Part shown: piece after piece, positions 1 to 7,633 of the stretch
Numbering within the stretch: the stretch's first letter is position 1
How the letters are laid out: the number at the start of each line of letters is the position of its first letter
Notes under the pieces: model-generated
The model's database searches: none
What the model was told of the DNA's origin: nothing
Seen by the model: the letters and a program-made list of their open reading frames with translations, nothing else
Program-made: the position numbers and the translations under genes
NCBI GenBank assembly: GCA_022425445.1
Contig: JAKMFM010000119.1
Coordinates: 1-22,595 of the forward strand
Reading direction: 5' to 3'
Source of the DNA: Planktomarina sp.
Lineage (GTDB): Bacteria; Pseudomonadota; Alphaproteobacteria; Rhodobacterales; Rhodobacteraceae
DNA: 22,595 nt

Positions 1-3000
1 CTCCATGCGTCGCTCGGCACTGTAGCCAAAAGGATCGAATGGGGTTTCTCGCAAAAAGCTTAAACGCGCCAACCCTTGACTTACCCAATCAAACCAGGCC
101 CCAAAGCTGCGCTTTTGTGGCCGCCCATCCGGTCCTGTTTTAGCCAAAAGCGGCGGTGCCAGATGATATGAAATTTCGTAGTCACCCTCGAACTGCTCTG
201 CAACCTGTGTCTTAGTCGCCAAAAGCAAACGCGCTACCTCATATTCGTCCTTATAGGACAAAAGCTTATGATAAGATTGCAATGCCAGCTCTTGCAATTC
301 TGGCGCCATGCTCTGAAGTTTGCCACGCATCTCTTCATAGCGCGCCAAACGGCCAGAACCATAAGCGCGCAACCCCGCCAAACGAGCCGCCTCGGGATCT
401 TGAACCGGCGCCTCGGCACGCGTAAATTTACGGTCTAAATCTGGATCAACCATGGCCCATCGTCCCAACGCGAAGGCTTGTTGATTCTGGGGCACTTTCG
501 CGCCATTCAACGCGATCGCCTGTAGCAAGGCCTCTTGCGTGAGTGGCAGCAATCCTTGCTGATAGGCCGCACCCAGCAGGATCATATTAGCGTAGACCGT
601 GTCACCCAACGCCGTTTCTGCCAAGCGGGTCGCATTGAACAATCGCGCGCGCTCTTGCAATCGTGCTGTCAACGCCAAGTGCAAATCGGCGCCCGGGATT
701 GCAAAAGCGGTGTCGCGAGTGAAATCCCCAGTAATGATTTCGTGACGATTAACCACAGCGCCGCCTGTGGGCGCCATGAGGCCCAATGTGCTACCCTGGG
801 CCGAGACGACAAGGTCACCGCCGATCAACGCATCGCATTCCCCTAAAGCCACGCGAATTGCGGAAATATCTTCCGGTGTCTCACCGATGCGGCAGTGAAT
901 ATGCACCGCGCCGCCCTTTTGAGCCAGACCTGCCATTTCCATGACCCCGGCCGCCTTGCCATCCAAATGCGCCGCCATCGCTAGAAGCGCACCGATGGTC
1001 ACCACCCCAGTGCCGCCCACGCCAGTAACGACGATATTATGTGTGCCTTTAAGCGTGCAAGGCTCTGGAGCAGGCACCACCGGAATCGACAAGGTTTGAG
1101 CCACTGGACGGCGCAGCTGCCCGCCGCGCACAGTGGCAAAAGAGGGGCAAAACCCATTTATACAGCTGAAATCCTTGTTGCAGCTGGACTGATCAATCTG
1201 CCTTTTTCGTCCCAATGGCGTCTCGAGGGGCAGCAAAGATACGCAATTGGATTGCACCCCGCAATCCCCGCAGCCTTCGCAGACATCTGGATTGATAAAC
1301 AAGCGCTGATCTGGATCGGGAAAGGCCCCCCGTTTGCGTCGGCGCCGCTTCTCAGCCGCGCAGGTTTGCACATAGACAATAACCGAAACGCCAGACAATT
1401 GCCGAAAGCCCTCTTGCACCGCATTAAGCTGCGCACGCGGATGCATTTGAATGCCAGCTGGGAAATCGGCCGGAGAGACGTCTTCTTTTTCGTCATAGAC
1501 CACAGCCAGGTGTTTAACCCCGATCCCGCGCATCTCTTGCACAATCCGCGCCGCATCCAATCCCCCATCATTGTTTTGTCCACCTGTCATCGCTACGGCG
1601 TCGTTGAACAAAATTTTGTAAGTCATGCTCGTGCCAGCGGCGACCGCTGCGCGAATGGCCTGAATGCCTGAGTGGTTGTAGGTCCCATCGCCAATATTTT
1701 GAAATACGTGTGACCGGGTGGAAAACAGCGATTCGCCGATCCAATTGGCCCCCTCACCGCCCATTTGAGTGAAACCTAGGGTCTCGCGGTCCATCCATTG
1801 CACCATATAATGACAGCCAATACCCGAATATGCGCGGCTGCCTTCAGGAATTTTGGTTGAACTGCTGTGGGGGCAGCCAGAGCAAAAATAGGGCACACGG
1901 CTAGCCAAAGTGGGTGCGTTATTCGCAGTATGCGCCGCATCAATGCGCTCTAAGGCGCCTGTAAGCTGGGCTGATCCACAGCCCTCTGCAATCAAAATTT
2001 GACCCAATTTTTGTGCAATCACGATCGGATCCAGCGCGTAGCTATCGGCAAAGAGCAAGGCACCTTGCGCATCTTGCGCTCCAAACACCCGGCGGCTGCC
2101 TTTTTGATTGAAGAGTGCCTCTTTGATCTGGCTCTCGATCAATTTGCGTTTTTCTTCCACAACAACGATGCAGTCCAAGCCTTCCGCCCATTCGGAAAAT
2201 GATTGCATATCGAGAGGCCAAGTCATCGCGACTTTGTAGGTTGTCACACCATGGCGCACAGCCGCCTGTTGATCTATTCCAAGCACCTGCATGGCATGGG
2301 CCAAGTCCAGCCAATTTTTCCCAGCTGCAACAAAGCCGATTTTTGCGCCAGCCTGTCCCAAAACACGCTTATCCATCCGATTGGCGCGGGCAAATGCCTG
2401 CACCGCGCGACGCTTGTGGTGAATGATCCGGGCCTCCTGTGCCTGTGGCGTGTCCAAAAGGCGGATATTCAAGCCCCCATCGGGCATGTCGAACTCAGGC
2501 GTGACAAACTGCAACCGCAGAGGATCGCCATTGACCACAGAGGTCACTTCAATTGTGTCTTTAATGCATTTGAGACCGGCCCAAACCCCGGCAAAACGAG
2601 ACAGCGCAAATCCAAATAACCCATAATCCATAACCTCCTGCACACCTGCGGGAGACAGCACCGGCATGAAGCTGTCGATCATTGTTAATTCGGATTGGTG
2701 CAACGTGGTCGAGCTTTCTCCGGTGTGATCATCTCCAAGCGCCGCCACGACTCCGCCAAGAGGCGAAGTGCCCGCCATATTCGCATGACGAAAAACATCA
2801 CCAGAGCGGTCCACGCCCGGCCCTTTGCCATACCACAGCCCAAACACGCCCTCAAATTTGCCTTCACCGCGCAACTCGGACTGCTGGCTGCCCCAAAGCG
2901 CTGTTGCCGCCAAATCCTCGTTCAACCCTTCTTGAAAACGCACTTGCGCTTTCTCAAGCTCTTCGGAGGCGCGTGTCATTTGGAAATCAACCGCACCCAG

Positions 3001-3165
3001 CGGTGAGCCCCGGTAGCCCGTGACATAGCCCGCTGTACTGTGACCCGCCGCCCGATCCCGCGCCGATTGCATCAACATCATCCGCACCAAGGCCTGGGTG
3101 CCATTCAACAAAACTTGGTGTTTGTTCAAGTCATATTTATCAGCGAGTGAAACATCTTGCTGCAT
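1..3165 (-). CDS. Indolepyruvate ferredoxin oxidoreductase, fused single-chain type (partial, C-terminus off the left edge)
   Basis: Reading leftward from ATG at 3163-3165, I translated most of the frame, including all of residues 1-735, without meeting a stop; it is in frame at base 1 (1055 codons). Family members of this type run to roughly 1150 residues, so a short C-terminal piece is missing. Known role: oxidative decarboxylation of aryl-pyruvates from aromatic amino acids to aryl-acetyl-CoA, reducing ferredoxin. Visible parts: N-terminal pyruvate-binding domain with GYRGSPLGA near residue 51; FCSGCPH at 427-433; TPP-binding GDGTYNHSG at 492-500 with NDAVAMTGGQ after it; a ferredoxin-like cluster with Cys629, 632, 635, 641 followed by Cys662, 668, 673; and a gamma-type domain opening with VTGVGGTGVV near 713. 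The RBS is GGAGG at 3175-3179. It is divergent from a LysR gene, which may control it. Family call is firm; the physiological substrate is inferred. Confidence 0.93.
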   Translation of the reverse strand, partial: MQQDVSLADKYDLNKHQVLLNGTQALVRMMLMQSARDRAAGHSTAGYVTGYRGSPLGAVDFQMTRASEELEKAQVRFQEGLNEDLAATALWGSQQSELRGEGKFEGVFGLWYGKGPGVDRSGDVFRHANMAGTSPLGGVVAALGDDHTGESSTTLHQSELTMIDSFMPVLSPAGVQEVMDYGLFGFALSRFAGVWAGLKCIKDTIEVTSVVNGDPLRLQFVTPEFDMPDGGLNIRLLDTPQAQEARIIHHKRRAVQAFARANRMDKRVLGQAGAKIGFVAAGKNWLDLAHAMQVLGIDQQAAVRHGVTTYKVAMTWPLDMQSFSEWAEGLDCIVVVEEKRKLIESQIKEALFNQKGSRRVFGAQDAQGALLFADSYALDPIVIAQKLGQILIAEGCGSAQLTGALERIDAAHTANNAPTLASRVPYFCSGCPHSSSTKIPEGSRAYSGIGCHYMVQWMDRETLGFTQMGGEGANWIGESLFSTRSHVFQNIGDGTYNHSGIQAIRAAVAAGTSMTYKILFNDAVAMTGGQNNDGGLDAARIVQEMRGIGVKHLAVVYDEKEDVSPADFPAGIQMHPRAQLNAVQEGFRQLSGVSVIVYVQTCAAEKRRRRKRGAFPDPDQRLFINPDVCEGCGDCGVQSNCVSLLPLETPLGRKRQIDQSSCNKDFSCINGFCPSFATVRGGQLRRPVAQTLSIPVVPAPEPCTLKGTHNIVVTGVGGTGVVTIGALLAMAAHLDGKAAGVMEMAGLAQKGGAVHIHCRIGETPEDISAIRVALGECDALIGGDLVVSAQGSTLGLMAPTGGAVVNRHEIITGDFTRDTAFAIPGADLHLALTARLQERARLFNATRLAETALGDTVYANMILLGAAYQQGLLPLTQEALLQAIALNGAKVPQNQQAFALGRWAMVDPDLDRKFTRAEAPVQDPEAARLAGLRAYGSGRLARYEEMRGKLQSMAPELQELALQSYHKLLSYKDEYEVARLLLATKTQVAEQFEGDYEISYHLAPPLLAKTGPDGRPQKRSFGAWFDWVSQGLARLSFLRETPFDPFGYSAERRME

Positions 3166-3195
3166 GGTCCGCGGCCTCCCGATATGCACAATCAA

Positions 3196-3224
3196 TTGTT
3201 AGGTCAAAAACTATGACCTAACAA
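3196..3224. promoter_or_regulatory. Perfect 11-bp inverted repeat, probable operator between IOR and LysR genes
   Basis: The arms are TTGTTAGGTCA (3196-3206) and TGACCTAACAA (3214-3224), exact reverse complements separated by 7 bases. The element sits 31 bp upstream of the oxidoreductase ATG and about 70 bp upstream of the LysR GTG. That position would overlap or flank the oxidoreductase promoter. The divergent LysR protein is the obvious candidate binder, but a dyad of this kind could also serve another dimeric regulator. Confidence 0.65.
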
Positions 3225-3293
3225 CGAAAAATTCCGTGACCCAGTCTCAAATTGCGTGCTATGTAAATAAAAAGCAAAGCGTGAGGTGGGCCG

Positions 3294-4202
3294 GTGGACT
3301 GGGATAAATTACGAATTTTCCATTCGGTTGCGGATGCCGGATCTCTGACCCATGCAGGAGAGACGCTACATCTGTCTCAATCGGCCGTCTCTCGGCAGAT
3401 CAGAGCGCTGGAAGAGTCGCTCGACGCGACCTTGTTTCACAGGCATGCACGGGGGTTGATACTCACAGAGCAAGGCGAGCTGTTGTTTGAAGCCACCCGC
3501 GCCATGAGCAAACGCCTTGATGCCGCTTCAGCGCGTATTCGCGACAGTGAGGATCAAGTGTTTGGCGCCCTGCGTGTCACCACCACCACCGGTTTTGGCA
3601 CTCTTTGGCTGGCGCCCCGTTTGCCGCAGCTGTACGAAAAATACCCAGACCTAAACGTGGAGTTGATGCTTGAAGAGCGGGTATTGGACCTGCCGATGCG
3701 GGAGGCCGATGTTGCCATCCGCATGAAAGAGCCCAGCCAAGCGGATTTGATTCGAAAGCGGCTGATGACCGTCGAAATGCGGCTCTATGCCAGCGAAGAC
3801 TATTTGAAATCCCGCGGCACACCGCAAACTCTGGAAGATATCGCAAATCATCGTCTGATATGCCAAAATCCAAACGCGCCCCAAGTGGCTGTCAGTGCCG
3901 CATTGGTGCAAAATTTGATGGGATACAGTCCAAAATCCACACTTACCGTCAACAACTATTTCGGGGTATTGCAAGGCGTCATTAATAACCTTGGGATTGG
4001 AATTTTGCCCAATTACGTCACTCATGATTTTCCTGATCTCGTGCGCGTTTTGCCTGAGCTTGAAAACACGGAAGTTCCCGTTTTTCTGGCCTATCCAGAA
4101 GAGCTGCGCCACTCGCGCCGCATCGCGGCCTTCAGAGACTTTGTGCAAGATGAAATCATTGCCCGACGTCGGGCAGAACGAAGCCTAGAGATGCACAAAT
4201 AG
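3294..4202 (+). CDS. LysR-family transcriptional regulator
   Basis: 302 residues, normal for the family. A winged helix-turn-helix occupies about residues 5-64, with the recognition helix around LSQSAVSRQIRALE, followed by a linker helix and a substrate-binding domain from about residue 92. The start is GTG at 3294, preceded by an AGGTGGG Shine-Dalgarno stretch at 3284-3290; the first residues DWDKLRIFH match the usual beginning of LysR proteins. It is divergent from the indolepyruvate oxidoreductase, with a strong inverted repeat between them, so control of that gene plus autoregulation is the simplest inference. The tail after the effector domain is rich in Arg and Lys. The effector is unknown. 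A terminator at 4328-4354 probably ends its transcript. Confidence 0.93.
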   Translation: MDWDKLRIFHSVADAGSLTHAGETLHLSQSAVSRQIRALEESLDATLFHRHARGLILTEQGELLFEATRAMSKRLDAASARIRDSEDQVFGALRVTTTTGFGTLWLAPRLPQLYEKYPDLNVELMLEERVLDLPMREADVAIRMKEPSQADLIRKRLMTVEMRLYASEDYLKSRGTPQTLEDIANHRLICQNPNAPQVAVSAALVQNLMGYSPKSTLTVNNYFGVLQGVINNLGIGILPNYVTHDFPDLVRVLPELENTEVPVFLAYPEELRHSRRIAAFRDFVQDEIIARRRAERSLEMHK

Positions 4203-4354
4203 CTTTGCGCTGAGCGCATAGCGGCTTTGCGCCCAACGGCCTTGCACGGATATGTGAGCGCTCCTAAATACGCGTTGTGAGGCCGGCAGCCTATGGTAGT
4301 CCCTCATAACCTCCCTGTTGGACTTACGCCGGGCCATGTGCCCGGCATTTTTTT
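4203..4354 (+). ncRNA. Candidate structured small RNA or LysR 3'UTR RNA ending at the intrinsic terminator
   Basis: This non-coding stretch can fold into a long hairpin: 4238-4248 pairs with 4273-4284 (11 pairs, two wobbles, one bulged T), leaving a 24-base loop. It is followed by an apparently unpaired region containing ACCTCCCT (4309-4316), complementary to Shine-Dalgarno sequences, and then a terminator hairpin with a T run. The order of hairpin, open anti-SD region and terminator is typical of bacterial small RNAs, but I found no convincing dedicated promoter. It may be released from the lysR transcript or be only a 3'UTR. I do not recognise a named family. Confidence 0.35.
4328..4354 (+). 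terminator. Rho-independent terminator between lysR and purL
   Basis: GCCGGGC (4328-4334) pairs with GCCCGGC (4340-4346) around the five-base loop CATGT. One A and seven consecutive T follow (4348-4354). This is the clearest intrinsic terminator in the window. It most likely ends the lysR transcript. Being 145 bases before the purL start, it could alternatively act as an attenuator for read-through into purL. Confidence 0.85.
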
Positions 4355-4400
4355 GCCAAGCGCCGCACAGGGCACACCCAAAACTTACCGTTTCCAATCT

Positions 4401-4416
4401 GTATTCGCACGAATAC
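4401..4416. promoter_or_regulatory. Inverted repeat upstream of purL
   Basis: GTATTCG (4401-4407) and CGAATAC (4410-4416) are exact inverted copies around a two-base centre, too tight for an RNA hairpin and so more like a protein-binding site. It lies just downstream of the terminator, where a purL promoter would be expected. No regulator can be named. Confidence 0.4.
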
Positions 4417-4468
4417 GGCATTTAAACGCTATTCCAACCTTCCCTCTGCTCGTTAACTTTCGTATCAG

Positions 4469-4484
4469 GGTGCAAATTTGCACC
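4469..4484. promoter_or_regulatory. 16-bp perfect palindrome immediately upstream of the purL ribosome-binding site
   Basis: GGTGCAAATTTGCACC is a perfect palindrome ending 15 bases before the TTG start of purL, with the AAGGG ribosome-binding site beginning two bases after it. As DNA it could be an operator; as RNA it could form a short hairpin next to the Shine-Dalgarno sequence. Together with the inverted repeat at 4401-4416 it suggests a regulated purL leader. Confidence 0.45.
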
Positions 4485-4499
4485 GTAAGGGATGACAAC

Positions 4500-6659
4500 T
4501 TGCAAGATCCAACGATAACGCCCGACCTTATTGCCGCCCATGGGCTGAGCCCAGACGAATATAATCGTATTCTCGAAATCATCGGCCGGGAACCAAGCTT
4601 TACGGAAATGGGCATTTTCTCTGCCATGTGGAATGAGCATTGCTCTTACAAGTCCTCAAAAAAATGGCTTCGCACCCTGCCTACGGAAGGGCCGCAGGTG
4701 ATTTGCGGGCCAGGTGAGAATGCGGGTGTTGTTGATGTTGGCGATGGGCAAGCGGTGATTTTCAAAATGGAGAGCCACAATCACCCCAGCTATATTGAAC
4801 CCTATCAGGGCGCAGCCACCGGCGTGGGCGGTATTTTGCGTGATGTCTTTACGATGGGTGCTCGGCCAATTGCGGCGATGAACTCTTTATCTTTTGGCAG
4901 TCCCGATCATCCCAAAACCAAGTCTTTGGTCTCGGGTGTGGTCGCGGGTGTTGGCGGCTATGGTAATTGCTTTGGTGTCCCAACCATTGGCGGCGAAGTG
5001 CGCTTTGATCCTGCGTATAATGGCAATTGCCTTGTGAATGCATTTGCCGCCGGTCTGGCAGATACCGACAAAATTTTTTACTCGGCCGCTTCCGGCGTCG
5101 GAATGCCTGTGGTCTACTTGGGCGCCAAAACCGGACGCGACGGGGTTGGAGGCGCGACAATGGCCAGCGCCGAATTTGACGACACCATCGAAGACAAGCG
5201 CCCAACTGTACAGGTTGGCGACCCTTTCACCGAAAAACGCCTTATGGAAGCCACATTGGAGCTGATGGCAACGGGCGCTGTGATTTCCATTCAAGACATG
5301 GGCGCCGCAGGCCTGACCTGCTCGGCAGTGGAAATGGGAGACAAGGGTAATTTGGGCGTGCGTTTGGACCTTGAGAAAGTGCCAACTCGCGAGCTGAACA
5401 TGACCGCATATGAGATGATGCTGTCGGAGTCGCAAGAACGCATGCTCATGGTATTGAAACCCGAGTTGGAGGAGCAAGCGAAGGCCGTCTTCGACAAATG
5501 GGATCTGGATTTCGCCATTGTTGGCGAAACAATCGCCGAAGACCGTTTTTTGATCGTGATGAACGGCGAGGTGAAAGCGGATCTGCCGCTAAAAGCGCTC
5601 TCTGGCACCGCGCCGGAATATGATCGGCCATGGATTGAGACACCTGCAGCGGAGCCTTTGGGAGATGTGGCACAAATTGATCCAATGGACGGGCTAAAAA
5701 TGCTCATCTCCACCGCAAACTACGCGGCCAAACAATGGGTCTATGAACAATATGACAGCCAAGTGATGGCCGATAGCCTGCGCACGCCGGGGCTCGGCGC
5801 CGGCATCGTGCGGGTACATGGCACGCAAAAGGCGCTGGCCTTCACATCTGATGTGACACCGCGCTACGTTGCGGCCAATCCGTTCGAAGGGGGCAAGCAA
5901 GCCGTCGCAGAAGCTTATCGCAATCTCACCGCGGTCGGCGCCCTACCCCTTGCCACAACAGATAATTTGAATTTTGGCAATCCTGAGAAACCAGAAATTA
6001 TGGGGCAATTTGTAGGCGCTATCAAAGGTATAGGCGCTGCCGTGGCCGCCCTCGACATGCCGATCGTCTCCGGCAATGTGTCGCTTTACAATGAGACTGA
6101 CGGCTCTGGCATATTGCCAACACCGACCATCGGCGCTGTTGGCCTCATTGCTAATGCGGATGACGCCATCACAGGACTGGCGCGCGAGGGTCATATGGCG
6201 ATCTTGATTGGTGAAACCAAAGGTCATCTCGGGCAATCAGCCCTCTTGGCGGAAGTCTTTAACCGCGTGGAAGGTGATGCGCCGCCTGTGGATCTTGAAG
6301 CTGAAAAGAAAAACGGTGAGTTTATCCGCGCCAATATCCCTTGGATTACAGCCTGTAGCGATCTATCCGATGGCGGCCTAGCGCTGGCGGCTTTTGAAAT
6401 GGCCGAGGCCTCAAATATCGGCATCAGCCTAGATACGGAAGACACCGCAGAGCTGTTCGGTGAAGATCAAGCCCGCTACCTGGTGGCTTGCAATTTTGAT
6501 CAAGCCGAAGCACTTTTGGCTGCGGCTGGCCAACTTGGAGTTCCAGCCACCTGTGTGGGGCGTTTTGGCGGCACGCAGGTCAGCTTTGGCGCGCAGCAGG
6601 CGGAGTTGTCGGAGCTCAGCACGATTTTCCGCAACAGTTTCGCAAATGCGGTCACTTGA
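4500..6659 (+). CDS. purL: Phosphoribosylformylglycinamidine synthase subunit PurL
   Basis: 719 residues from TTG at 4500, the usual size of the short PurL that works with separate PurS and PurQ. It uses ATP and ammonia from PurQ to convert formylglycinamide ribonucleotide to the amidine in purine synthesis, in the cytoplasm. Visible motifs: NEHCSYKSS (residues 45-53, with His47), GPGENAGVV (70-78), KMESHNHPS (89-97), and the repeated AIRS-like folds with GQFVGAIKG and DLSDGGLALA. The reading frame is open up to 4293, but that extension crosses the intrinsic terminator and palindromes. TTG at 4500 has AAGGG seven or eight bases upstream, and QDPTITPDLIAAHGL matches the family start. purS and purQ are not adjacent. 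bolA follows after 53 bases on the same strand. Confidence 0.95.
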   Translation: MQDPTITPDLIAAHGLSPDEYNRILEIIGREPSFTEMGIFSAMWNEHCSYKSSKKWLRTLPTEGPQVICGPGENAGVVDVGDGQAVIFKMESHNHPSYIEPYQGAATGVGGILRDVFTMGARPIAAMNSLSFGSPDHPKTKSLVSGVVAGVGGYGNCFGVPTIGGEVRFDPAYNGNCLVNAFAAGLADTDKIFYSAASGVGMPVVYLGAKTGRDGVGGATMASAEFDDTIEDKRPTVQVGDPFTEKRLMEATLELMATGAVISIQDMGAAGLTCSAVEMGDKGNLGVRLDLEKVPTRELNMTAYEMMLSESQERMLMVLKPELEEQAKAVFDKWDLDFAIVGETIAEDRFLIVMNGEVKADLPLKALSGTAPEYDRPWIETPAAEPLGDVAQIDPMDGLKMLISTANYAAKQWVYEQYDSQVMADSLRTPGLGAGIVRVHGTQKALAFTSDVTPRYVAANPFEGGKQAVAEAYRNLTAVGALPLATTDNLNFGNPEKPEIMGQFVGAIKGIGAAVAALDMPIVSGNVSLYNETDGSGILPTPTIGAVGLIANADDAITGLAREGHMAILIGETKGHLGQSALLAEVFNRVEGDAPPVDLEAEKKNGEFIRANIPWITACSDLSDGGLALAAFEMAEASNIGISLDTEDTAELFGEDQARYLVACNFDQAEALLAAAGQLGVPATCVGRFGGTQVSFGAQQAELSELSTIFRNSFANAVT

Positions 6660-6712
6660 AAAGAACAACGCTCGGCTCTACCTTCGAGTTATAGGAAGCG
6701 AGGAACTGCCCA

Positions 6713-6955
6713 ATGGCCATGGCCGCACAAGATATTGAAGCGCTGATCAGGGAGACATTTCCAAACGCGCAGATCACGATCACGGATCTCGCCGGGGACG
6801 GCAACCATTACGCCGCTGAAGTCACCGATGCCAGCTTTGCAGGTCAGAACCGGGTGCAACAGCACCGCGCAGTTTATGCGGCCTTAAAAGGCAAAATGGA
6901 CGGCGCGCATGGGGAGCTGCATGCGCTGGCGCTGACCACGAAGGCGCCGAGCTGA
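6713..6955 (+). CDS. bolA: BolA-family protein
   Basis: 80 residues, typical of the single-domain BolA family. BolA proteins bind [2Fe-2S] clusters together with CGFS monothiol glutaredoxins, acting in iron homeostasis and cluster transfer; grxD two genes downstream fits this partnership. The fold is visible as an N-terminal helix (IEALIRETFPNA), beta strands with HYAAEV, and the conserved QQHRAVYAAL helix with its His ligand or DNA-contact segment, ending in LHALALTTKAP. Start ATG 6713 has GAGG at 6700-6703; a second in-frame ATG lies at 6719. The next gene begins one base after its stop. Confidence 0.93.
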   Translation: MAMAAQDIEALIRETFPNAQITITDLAGDGNHYAAEVTDASFAGQNRVQQHRAVYAALKGKMDGAHGELHALALTTKAPS

Positions 6956-6956
6956 T

Positions 6957-7250
6957 ATGTTTGATTGGGGCGTGATTGCATATCTTTGCGTTGCGATCGT
7001 GCTCCTGTTGTTCTTCCGGGCCGTTTGGGTCATCCGGCACGAAAAAGGCCAAGGCCGCGGCTCCTTGCCCGGTCAAGGCGATCACGAAGTTCGAGCGGAC
7101 TATTTCTCTGGCGGTGCTGGAGGTGGACATTCGGGCAGTTTTCGGGTTCCAAAAGACCCACAGAAATACGCACAGCAATTTGTGCCCAAAGACAGAAAGC
7201 CAAACGATGAGCGCAGAAGATCAAATCCGCGAAACAGTGACATCCAATGA
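6957..7250 (+). CDS. Small single-pass membrane protein of unknown function, overlapping grxD
   Basis: 97 residues starting one base after the bolA stop. Residues 6-26 (VIAYLCVAIVLLLFF and on) form one clear membrane segment, followed by a basic, glycine-rich soluble part (YFSGGAGGGHSG, then FRVPKDPQKYAQQFVPK). The segment up to about residue 83 looks like real protein. The last 14 or so residues (NDERRRSNPRNSDIQ) lie in the 44-base overlap with grxD, are low in hydrophobic residues and may be an extension caused by loss of an earlier stop. Placement between bolA and grxD suggests an accessory role near iron-sulfur trafficking, but I do not recognise a characterised family. The coordinates assume the full open frame. 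Confidence 0.7.
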   Translation: MFDWGVIAYLCVAIVLLLFFRAVWVIRHEKGQGRGSLPGQGDHEVRADYFSGGAGGGHSGSFRVPKDPQKYAQQFVPKDRKPNDERRRSNPRNSDIQ

Positions 7251-7572
7251 TGTTGTGCTGTTCATGAAAGGCACCGCCTCTATACCGCAATGCGGCTTCT
7301 CAAGCCAGATTGCCGGTATTTTGAACTACATGGGTGTGGCATATCAGGACGTGAATGTTCTGGCTGATGATGCCATTCGCCAGGGAATCAAAGACTATTC
7401 TGATTGGCCCACTATTCCACAGCTCTACGTGAAAGGTGAGTTCATCGGCGGTTGCGATATTGTACGCGACATGACGCTATCGGGGGAATTGGATGGGCTC
7501 TTGGCGGAAAATAATGTCAGTTACAACCAAGATGCCGCCAATGAAATTCGCAAGGCAAACGCACCTGACTAA
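7207..7572 (+). CDS. grxD: Monothiol glutaredoxin, Grx4/GrxD type
   Basis: 121 residues with the diagnostic CGFS motif at 29-32 in the context IPQCGFSSQ. Other signature parts are the preceding FMKGT (19-23), WPTIPQLYVKGEFIGGCDI with the cis-Pro TIPQ and the glutathione-binding GGCDI. CGFS glutaredoxins bind a glutathione-ligated [2Fe-2S] cluster, alone or as heterodimers with BolA, and act in iron-sulfur assembly. The ATG at 7207 was chosen because MSAEDQIRETV is a normal family start; a longer open frame back to 6976 overlaps the membrane-protein gene in another frame and is not credible. The Shine-Dalgarno (AGAAAG, 7194-7199) lies inside the upstream gene. zapA converges from the right. 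Confidence 0.94.
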   Translation: MSAEDQIRETVTSNDVVLFMKGTASIPQCGFSSQIAGILNYMGVAYQDVNVLADDAIRQGIKDYSDWPTIPQLYVKGEFIGGCDIVRDMTLSGELDGLLAENNVSYNQDAANEIRKANAPD

Positions 7573-7578
7573 TCATAC

Positions 7579-7596
7579 CAGGCTCGACTGAGCCTG
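7579..7596. other. Hairpin in the grxD-zapA convergent gap
   Basis: CAGGCTC (7579-7585) and GAGCCTG (7590-7596) form a perfect 7-bp stem with loop GACT, seven bases past the grxD stop. There is no T run on either strand, so it is at best a weak or Rho-assisted terminator, or an mRNA 3'-end protector for grxD. Confidence 0.4.
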
Positions 7597-7613
7597 CCAC
7601 CGGGACCAAACCC

Positions 7614-7633
7614 GCAAGATTAGCCCATCTTGC
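7614..7633. other. Second hairpin, at the zapA stop codon
   Basis: GCAAGAT (7614-7620) and ATCTTGC (7627-7633) are perfect inverted copies with a six-base loop. Read leftward, the stem begins at the last base of the zapA stop codon. No U-rich tail follows. With the hairpin at 7579-7596 it gives two stem-loops in a 60-base convergent gap. Confidence 0.35.

Noticed and set aside
1039..1671. 210-residue plus-strand open frame at the left end
   Set aside because: It lies opposite the TPP and iron-sulfur part of the indolepyruvate oxidoreductase, which reads open on the minus strand and has strong motifs.
4203..4354. 6S RNA or signal-recognition RNA
   Set aside because: The SRP core motif is absent on both strands, and the 5' and 3' ends do not pair into the long rod expected of 6S RNA, so only an unnamed RNA candidate is reported. 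The short zapA-grxD gap also has no room for the ssrS gene often found beside zapA.
4185..4421. 78-residue minus-strand open frame
   Set aside because: It runs through the terminator hairpin and purL leader, has no recognisable motif or ribosome site, and its composition is not protein-like.
4293..4499. Upstream in-frame extension of purL
   Set aside because: It would put an intrinsic terminator and two palindromes inside the coding region and add 69 residues unlike PurL; TTG at 4500 has a ribosome site and the family N-terminus.
6976..7206. N-terminal extension of the glutaredoxin
   Set aside because: That stretch in this frame has no family similarity, whereas another frame encodes a coherent membrane protein; MSAEDQIRETV at 7207 is the normal start.
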